Assembly: GCF_000718135.1 (NCBI RefSeq)
Contig: NZ_JOEM01000024.1
Location: 1 to 64,000 of the forward strand
Direction: 5' to 3'
Source of the DNA: Streptomyces cyaneofuscatus
GTDB lineage: Bacteria; Actinomycetota; Actinomycetes; Streptomycetales; Streptomycetaceae
DNA: 64,000 nucleotides
The notes beneath the pieces were generated by a model that saw only the letters and a list, made by a program, of their open reading frames with translations, did no database searches and had not been told where the DNA came from. The translations under genes were made by a program, and so were the position numbers. Positions 57,888 through 64,000 of this stretch are shown here, piece after piece. Each line of letters starts with the position of its first letter. Position 1 is the first letter of the stretch.

Positions 57888-59033
57888 TCACCCGGCCGTG
57901 AGGTCCCATTCCGCGGCGAGCAGCTCGAAGCTGCGCACCCGGTCGGCGTGGCCGTGCGTGATCGTCGTGACGATCAGCTCGTCCGCCCCCGTGGCGTCCC
58001 GCAGGGTCCGCAGCTGCTCGGCCACCTGGGGTGCCGTGCCGATGAACTGGGTCGCGGTGCGGTCCGCGACCAGCGCCCGGTCCTCCTCGCTCCAGATGTG
58101 GTGGCGGGCCTCCTCCGGCGTCGGGAACGCGATGGCGCCCTCGCCGCTGCGGATGCTGCGCACCCACAGGCCGTATCCGGTGGCCAGTTCGCGGGCGGTG
58201 CCCTCGTCCTCGGCGACCACGACATCGGCGGAGACGCTCACATAGGGCCGGTCCAGTCCGGCCGAGGGCTTGAACGCCTGCCGGTACCCCTCGACGGCCT
58301 CCAGCACCGTGCCCGGGCTGACGTGGTAATTGGCCGCGAAGCGGAGGCCGTTGGCACCGGCCACCTGCGCGCTGATACCGGCGCTGCTGCCCAGGACCCA
58401 CAGTTGCAGCGCGGCGCCTTCCCCTGGCACCACCTGCGTCTCGAACCCCGCGTCGGGTGCGTAGGTGCCCGCCAACAGGGCCAGGATGTCGTCCACTTGC
58501 TCGTCGTACGCCTGCGACTCGGCGCCCGGCAGCTGGAGCAGCTTCCGGTGCAGGGCGAGGCGCGGTGAGCGCAGCAGGTGCTCGTTGGAGTAACGCTCCG
58601 GTACGAGCAGCCCGTTGGGGGCGCGTCCGTCGATAGTGGCCGCCGCCTCCGCCGCCCCGTCCGCCACCGGCGTACCCCTCTCCGCCGGCCCGCCCGAGCG
58701 CCCGAGCCCCAGGTCGAAGCGGCCCGGGTGCACCGCGTCCAGCAGTCCGAACTCCTCCACCGCCGACAGGGCCGTACGGTGCCCGAGTTGGAGCGCTCCG
58801 GAGCCGAGCCGGATGTCCGACGTCACCGCCGCGGCGAGCGCCAGCAGCACGGCCGGCGAGGTGCCCGCGACCCCGGGGTTGAGGTGGTGCTCGGCGAACC
58901 AGTAGCGGCTGTAGCCGAGTTGCTCGGCCCGGCGGGCCAGGTCGAGACTGTTGCGTAACGCCTGTCCGGCGCTCGATCCGGTGGAGACCGGCACGAGGTC
59001 CAGGACGGCGAGAGGCGTACGGGCGGTGGCCAC
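57888..59033 (-). CDS. Luciferase-like monooxygenase (LLM family)
   Basis: A 381-residue flavin-dependent (FMN or F420) monooxygenase-fold protein. The YSRYWFAEHHLNPGVAGTSP motif near residue 41 and the DAVHPGRFDLGLGRSGG stretch are diagnostic of the MsnO8/YhbW-type subgroup. The middle region (about 110-200) is variable. Substrate is unknown. It is convergent with the cluster genes and behind a terminator, so membership in the NRPS locus is possible but unproven. GTG 59033 follows AGGGAACCCC. Confidence 0.85.
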   Translation of the reverse strand: MATARTPLAVLDLVPVSTGSSAGQALRNSLDLARRAEQLGYSRYWFAEHHLNPGVAGTSPAVLLALAAAVTSDIRLGSGALQLGHRTALSAVEEFGLLDAVHPGRFDLGLGRSGGPAERGTPVADGAAEAAATIDGRAPNGLLVPERYSNEHLLRSPRLALHRKLLQLPGAESQAYDEQVDDILALLAGTYAPDAGFETQVVPGEGAALQLWVLGSSAGISAQVAGANGLRFAANYHVSPGTVLEAVEGYRQAFKPSAGLDRPYVSVSADVVVAEDEGTARELATGYGLWVRSIRSGEGAIAFPTPEEARHHIWSEEDRALVADRTATQFIGTAPQVAEQLRTLRDATGADELIVTTITHGHADRVRSFELLAAEWDLTAG

Positions 59034-59183
59034 GATGGGGTTCCCTGTGCAGCAAGAGGCAGCGGTACGGAGCCGGTCTGGCCGTAACGTACGGAGGCCG
59101 CCGGAAGAGCGTCAATCACTTCCCGGACCTGGCAACGCAACCTTCATGTGCGGCTCCGGCGCGAGGACGCCGAGGACGCCGAA

Positions 59184-59214
59184 GGGGCGGGGCGCCTGTC
59201 CGGCACCCCGCCCC
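59184..59214. terminator. Terminator after the second chitinase
   Basis: GGGGCGGGG (59184-59192) pairs with CCCCGCCCC (59206-59214), with an inner GCC/GGC pair. It is downstream of the minus-strand chitinase. Confidence 0.65.
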
Positions 59215-59234
59215 CGCACTCCGCGTGACGGCTC

Positions 59235-60506
<1,272 letters not shown>

Positions 60507-60607
60507 CGTGGCTCCTCGTGGGGGAGGGCTGGTGCGTAGGGGGTGCGGGCCGAACACCGGGCCGTACGCGCCCGGTTTGGCATGAACGCGGTAAGGCGTT
60601 CGCTGGA

Positions 60608-60649
60608 ACCGTAGAAGGACTAGACCAGTTGGGTCAATGGTTCGGACCA
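60608..60649 (-). promoter_or_regulatory. Second chitinase promoter with DasR-type direct repeats
   Basis: On the minus strand, TGGTCCGAACCA (60638-60649) and TGGTCTAGTCCT (60616-60627) flank a -35 TTGACC (60632-60637), with -10 TACGGT (60608-60613) at 18-bp spacing. The TGGTCTAGTCCT copy is identical to that in the promoter at 30619-30630. Confidence 0.8.
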
Positions 60650-60893
60650 ATTCGCGGATCTTCGCGGACCGCTTCCACCCCTCCGACCAGCCCGTCACCC
60701 CGTGACGGGAGGCATCCGATCGGGCATACTCAACCCGCCACAGCCGCTGACCCGCGCCCCCCGAGACCCGGGAGGGCAGGATCGGCTGGGCAGTCTGCTT
60801 TTCCCGGCTCCGTTCCGGGAGATCACCCGGCGGCGCCTCTCACACCCCGAGCGCGCGACCGTCGCAACGCCCGACAGGGAGGAGAGCGCCGTC

Positions 60894-62066
60894 ATGTCCG
60901 ACCGTGCCCCGCAGCCGGTGGAACGCCGTCTGCCCACCGAGGAGTCCCGGCAGCTCGTCGCGCTCGTCCGCGACATCGTGTCCAAGGAGATCGCCCCCCG
61001 GGCGGCCGAGGAGGAGGACGCGGGCCACTTCCCGCGCGAGGTCTTCACCCTCCTCTCCGAATCCGGCCTCCTCGCACTTCCCTACGGCTCCGCCCACGGC
61101 GGCGGCGAACAGCCCTACGAGGTCTACCTCCAGGTGCTGGAGGAGCTGGCCGCGGCCCGCCTCACCGTCGGCCTCGGCGTCAGCGTCCACTCCCTGGCCT
61201 GCCACGCGCTCGCCGGTTACGGAACCGAGGAGCAGCAGGCCGCGCACCTCCCGGCGATGCTCTCCGGCGGACTGCTGGGCGCCTACTGCCTCTCCGAGCC
61301 CGCCTCCGGCTCCGATGCCGCGTCCCTCCGTACCAAGGCCGTACGCGACGGCGAGGACTGGGTCATCACCGGCACCAAGGCGTGGATCACCCACGGCGGC
61401 GTCGCCGACTTCTACACCGTGCTCGCCCGCACCGGTGTGGACGGCCCCCGCGGCATCACGGCCTTCCTCGTCCCCGGCGACGCCGACGGGCTGAACGCCG
61501 CGCTCCCCGAGAAGAAGATGGGGATGAAGGGCTCGCCCACGGCCCAGCTCAACTTCGACGGAGTACGGGTCGGTGACGACCGCCGCATCGGCGCCGAGGG
61601 CCAGGGCTTCGCCATCGCCCTGTCCGCGCTCGACTCCGGGCGCCTGGGCATCGCCGCCTGCGCGATCGGGGTCGCCCAGGCGGCCCTGGACGAGGCCGTG
61701 CGGTACGCCACCGACCGGCGCCAGTTCGGCCGTCCCATCGCGGACTTCCAGGGGCTGCGCTTCATGCTCGCCGACATGGCCACCCAGATCGAGGCCGGCC
61801 GGGCGCTCTACCTGGAGGCGGCACGGCTGCGCGACGCGGGAGAGACGTTCTCCCGCCAGGCGGCCATGGCGAAGCTCTTCTGCACGGACGCGGCCATGCG
61901 CGTGACCACCGACGCCGTCCAGGTGCTCGGCGGCTACGGCTACACCCTCGACTTCCCGGTCGAGCGGCTGATGCGTGAGGCCAAGGTGCTCCAGATCGTG
62001 GAAGGCACCAATCAGATCCAGCGCATGGTCATCGCCCGTCACCTCGCGGGTCCGGAGACCCGCTGA
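60894..62066 (+). CDS. Acyl-CoA dehydrogenase
   Basis: A 390-residue FAD acyl-CoA dehydrogenase oxidising acyl-CoA to enoyl-CoA. It shows YCLSEPASGSDAASLRTKAV, WITHGGVADFYTVLARTG, GMKGSPTAQLNFDGVRV, DRRQFGRPIADFQGLRFMLA and the catalytic glutamate segment LQIVEGTNQIQRMVIARHL. Chain-length specificity is not readable; short/branched-chain types look similar. GGGAGGAGAG precedes ATG 60894. It is monocistronic and followed by a hairpin. Confidence 0.93.
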   Translation: MSDRAPQPVERRLPTEESRQLVALVRDIVSKEIAPRAAEEEDAGHFPREVFTLLSESGLLALPYGSAHGGGEQPYEVYLQVLEELAAARLTVGLGVSVHSLACHALAGYGTEEQQAAHLPAMLSGGLLGAYCLSEPASGSDAASLRTKAVRDGEDWVITGTKAWITHGGVADFYTVLARTGVDGPRGITAFLVPGDADGLNAALPEKKMGMKGSPTAQLNFDGVRVGDDRRIGAEGQGFAIALSALDSGRLGIAACAIGVAQAALDEAVRYATDRRQFGRPIADFQGLRFMLADMATQIEAGRALYLEAARLRDAGETFSRQAAMAKLFCTDAAMRVTTDAVQVLGGYGYTLDFPVERLMREAKVLQIVEGTNQIQRMVIARHLAGPETR

Positions 62067-62343
62067 CCCTCAGGGGGTGTCCGACACCCGCTGAGGGGCG
62101 GTCGCACCAGGCGGGGAGCGCGGCGGCCTGGTTCCACTCCTGGTCGCGGTAGCCCGGTACGGTCCGGCCGCTCCCGCGCCAGTCCCGCAGCAGGGCGCTG
62201 TAGATGGGCGGGTCGACGGGGGAGGCCATCGGGGAGTTCCCCGTCGACCGGGGCAGCGGCTGCGGCTGCCGAACCGATTCTTCGGGCGCCGGGGGAGCGA
62301 GACGGCGGCGCCCCGAGCCGACTGGTGAATGCAGCGTCGTCAT
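62029..62343 (-). CDS. Possible small protein of unknown function
   Basis: A 104-codon reading frame that overlaps the 3' end of the acyl-CoA dehydrogenase gene by 38 bases. The segment PPIYSALLRDWRGSGRTVPG with a following YRDQEWNQAA has a plausible helical, conserved-looking composition, while the N-terminal 35 and C-terminal 25 residues look random. A hairpin terminator lies within its 3' part, which argues against the full frame. It may be a truncated or frameshifted gene. There is no other gene in 62067-62461. Confidence 0.35.
   Translation of the reverse strand: MTTLHSPVGSGRRRLAPPAPEESVRQPQPLPRSTGNSPMASPVDPPIYSALLRDWRGSGRTVPGYRDQEWNQAAALPAWCDRPSAGVGHPLRVSGSPDPRGDGR
62067..62097 (+). 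terminator. Terminator after the acyl-CoA dehydrogenase
   Basis: CCCTCA (62067-62072) pairs with TGAGGG (62092-62097), and GGTGT (62076-62080) with ACACC (62084-62088), directly after the stop. Confidence 0.65.
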
Positions 62344-62461
62344 ACGGGGTCAACGTCCCGGGGCGGGCCCGGGTCACTGCCGCCGCGAACCGAGTGCCAG
62401 TTCGGCGGGTGCCCACGGGAGGGCACCCGCCCGGAAACGTCCTACGGCCGCGGGCCGCGGC

Positions 62462-62860
62462 TCAGGCGGCCTCGCGCCGCATCCGGTCCACCCGCAGCGG
62501 CCGGGAGCCGGGGCCGCCGGCATGGGAGAAGGGCTGCATCCGCCAGTCGAGCCCCTGGGGCAGCGTCAGCAGCAGCGCCGCCTCCTGCTCCTGGGGCTCC
62601 AGCGTCTCGTCGGCGGGCCGGGCATCCGCCGCGACGCGGCCGGTGCCGGAGCAGACGGTCAGCACGAACGGGTTCCACGGGGTGGGGCACCGGGCGTGCT
62701 CCGGCAGGACGTCCTCGTCGGCCAGCAGTGCGATCGGCTGGGCGCAGTCCGGGCAGACCACCCGGAACATCTCGAACATGTCGTACACATCGGCGCCGTC
62801 GTCCTCGTCGGGATCGACAGGCTCCGGTTCGGTACGTCCGGTGAGCTTCATGCTCTGCAT
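62462..62860 (-). CDS. Small uncharacterised protein with CxxC motif
   Basis: A 132-residue soluble protein. An acidic N-terminus (EPEPVDPDEDDGADVYDMFE) is followed by FRVVCPDCAQPIALLADED near residue 33 and HARCPTPWNPFVLTVCSG, four cysteines that could bind zinc. The C-terminal third is variable. I recognise no family. GGGGGAAG stands before ATG 62860. The 203-base gap to the divergent Lrp gene holds both promoters. Confidence 0.7.
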   Translation of the reverse strand: MQSMKLTGRTEPEPVDPDEDDGADVYDMFEMFRVVCPDCAQPIALLADEDVLPEHARCPTPWNPFVLTVCSGTGRVAADARPADETLEPQEQEAALLLTLPQGLDWRMQPFSHAGGPGSRPLRVDRMRREAA

Positions 62861-63063
62861 GGGATCTTCCCCCCTCGGGTGGGCCGGCACAGCGCCACGG
62901 CCACGACCACAGCAAGCACTTCCCGCCGCCCGCGGCCGATAACCGCGAGGGGGCCCCTTACCGACCCGTAGGTCTGTGGTGTTCGTCACATGCCCCCCGC
63001 AGGTGCCGTTCCGTGACCCGCGCGACTGTGCCGACAGGCACCCGGGGCCATAGGTTGATCCGC

Positions 63064-63504
63064 ATGGAGGAGCTGGACCGTCAGATTGTGGAGTTGCTCG
63101 TCAAGGACGGGCGGATGAGCTACACCGACCTGGGCAAGGCCACCGGCCTGTCCACCTCGGCCGTTCATCAGCGCGTTCGCCGGCTGGAGCAGCGCGGGGT
63201 GATCCGCGGTTATGCCGCCGTCGTCGACCCCGAGGCCGTCGGGCTGCCCCTCACCGCGTTCATCTCGGTGAAGCCGTTCGACCCCAGCGCGCCCGACGAC
63301 ATCGCGGAGCGGCTCGCCGGGGTGCCGGAGCTGGAGGCCTGTCACAGCGTCGCCGGGGACGAGAACTACATCCTCAAGGTGCGGGTGGCGACCCCGCTGG
63401 AGCTGGAGCACCTGCTCACCAGGATCCGTACGCTGGCGGGCGTCTCGACCCGGACGACCGTGGTCCTGTCCACCCCGTACGAGGCGCGGCCCCCGCGCGT
63501 CTGA
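63064..63504 (+). CDS. Lrp/AsnC-family transcriptional regulator (second)
   Basis: A 146-residue regulator. Helix-turn-helix residues 3-55 (EELDRQIVELLVKDGRMSYT then STSAVHQRVRRLEQRGVIRG) are followed by a RAM effector domain (about 65-140, VAGDENYILKVRVATPLELE). ATG 63064 begins MEELDRQIVE. There is no ribosome binding site, but TAGGTT lies at 63051-63056, seven bases before the ATG, suggesting a leaderless transcript. An amidohydrolase gene starts 46 bases downstream. The effector is unknown. Confidence 0.88.
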   Translation: MEELDRQIVELLVKDGRMSYTDLGKATGLSTSAVHQRVRRLEQRGVIRGYAAVVDPEAVGLPLTAFISVKPFDPSAPDDIAERLAGVPELEACHSVAGDENYILKVRVATPLELEHLLTRIRTLAGVSTRTTVVLSTPYEARPPRV

Positions 63505-63550
63505 GGGGGCCGCGGGCCTGCCGGAACCCGGCAGGCGCGAGACTGGTCCC

Positions 63551-64000
63551 ATGACCCAGAGCACCGCCCCCCAGAGCGCCCCCGAACACCGCACCCTGCT
63601 GCTGCGCGGGGGAGACGTCCACAGCCCGGCCGACCCGTTCGCCACCGCGATGGTCGTGGAGCGCGGGCACGTCGCCTGGGTGGGCTCCGAAGGGGCCGCC
63701 GACGCCTTCGCGAGCGGCGTCGACGAAGTCGTCGACCTGGAGGGCGCCCTGGTCACCCCCGCGTTCACCGACGCCCACGTCCACACCACCGCGACCGGCC
63801 TGGCCCTCACCGGGCTCGACCTCTCCGGCGCCCGTACGCTCCCCGAAGCCCTCGGCCTCGTCCGTGCGTTCGCGAACCGGCACGCCGCCGCCGACGTCCT
63901 GCTCGGCCACGGCTGGGACGCCGCGCGGTGGCCCGAACAGCGCCACCCCTCGCGCGCCGAGCTCGACGAGGCGTCCGGCGGCCGCGCCCTGTACCTGCCC
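63551..64000 (+). CDS. Amidohydrolase, YtcJ-like (partial, runs off the window)
   Basis: The first 150 codons of a metal-dependent amidohydrolase. It begins MTQSTAPQSAPEHRTLLLRG, then has GDVHSPADPFATAMVVERG and the VDLEGALVTPAFTDAHVHTT segment, whose DAHVH is the first metal-binding motif of the superfamily. LGHGWDAARWPEQRHPSRAE matches the YtcJ/AF0555-like group, typically acting on hydrophobic amides. The 3' end is beyond the window. It probably follows the Lrp gene in one transcript. Confidence 0.8.
   Translation, partial: MTQSTAPQSAPEHRTLLLRGGDVHSPADPFATAMVVERGHVAWVGSEGAADAFASGVDEVVDLEGALVTPAFTDAHVHTTATGLALTGLDLSGARTLPEALGLVRAFANRHAAADVLLGHGWDAARWPEQRHPSRAELDEASGGRALYLP

Noticed and set aside
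57888..59033. Including the luciferase-like monooxygenase as a core gene of the NRPS cluster
   Set aside because: It is convergent and separated by a strong terminator, so the link is position only; it was left as possible but unproven.
60840..62042. A 400-codon frame on the minus strand
   Set aside because: It mirrors the acyl-CoA dehydrogenase gene, which has all family motifs; the antisense product is Gly/Val/Glu-rich with no fold signature.

Overview
The window is high-G+C actinobacterial chromosome and almost certainly Streptomyces. Evidence: GTG starts and GTGA/ATGA overlaps are frequent, the housekeeping order carB-pyrD-pyrF-sIHF-gmk-rpoZ-coaBC-metK-priA is the one known from Streptomyces, and there are secreted GH18 chitinases with the typical direct-repeat promoters, a DUF574 methyltransferase, a sesquiterpene-type cyclase and an NRPS. 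From memory the layout resembles the S. griseus group; no database was consulted. No tRNA, rRNA, CRISPR array, IS element, phage gene or plasmid origin was seen.

Layout: 1-9.5 kb holds pyrimidine synthesis, the actinobacterial integration host factor, guanylate kinase, RNA polymerase omega, CoA synthesis, SAM synthetase and a degenerate PriA. 9.8-14.3 kb holds fmt, rsmB, rpe and a SorC-type sugar regulator. 14.4-15.4 kb is a lone terpene cyclase. 15.8-22.3 kb has a GuaB1-type GMP reductase, an aldehyde dehydrogenase, an Lrp regulator and a DavA/DavB-like amidase plus L-lysine 2-monooxygenase pair. 22.3-28 kb has a DUF5995 protein, a uracil permease, a divergent MFS/ROK pair and an NAD-binding reductase. 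28.1-36.6 kb has a multidomain chitinase, then an FMN-riboswitch-led riboflavin operon (ribD-ribE-ribM-ribBA-ribH) running into hisE-hisG. 36.6-49.2 kb is mixed: a PH-domain protein, two CBS/CorC membrane proteins, an EccA-like AAA+ ATPase, a small kinase, a Tat-type C39 peptidase, a DUF574 methyltransferase, a His-rich PepSY/membrane pair and an MFS exporter.

49.2-57.8 kb is the most interesting part, a compact biosynthetic locus. A LuxR-type regulator is divergent from an indigoidine-synthetase-like NRPS (adenylation domain interrupted by an oxidase domain, then carrier and thioesterase). The NRPS reads in frame into a PptA-like 4-oxalocrotonate tautomerase, which has its own ribosome binding site and GTG start with proline as second residue. 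Downstream are an EamA exporter, serine O-acetyltransferase, a cysteine-synthase-like PLP enzyme and a cupin. The adenylation pocket residues suggest L-glutamine, and the downstream enzymes suggest an O-acetylserine/beta-substituted-alanine branch. The combination is unlike the usual indA/indB indigoidine setting.

57.9-64 kb has a luciferase-like monooxygenase, a second GH18 chitinase with the same promoter architecture as the first, an acyl-CoA dehydrogenase, a small cysteine-containing protein, a second Lrp regulator and the start of an amidohydrolase that runs off the window.

A recurrent structural feature is short tandem duplications of 17-32 bp that begin at or span stop codons (gmk, fmt, terpene cyclase, aldehyde dehydrogenase, first chitinase, hisG, C39 peptidase). 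Many convergent gene pairs are separated by near-perfect GC-rich hairpins that should act as bidirectional terminators.
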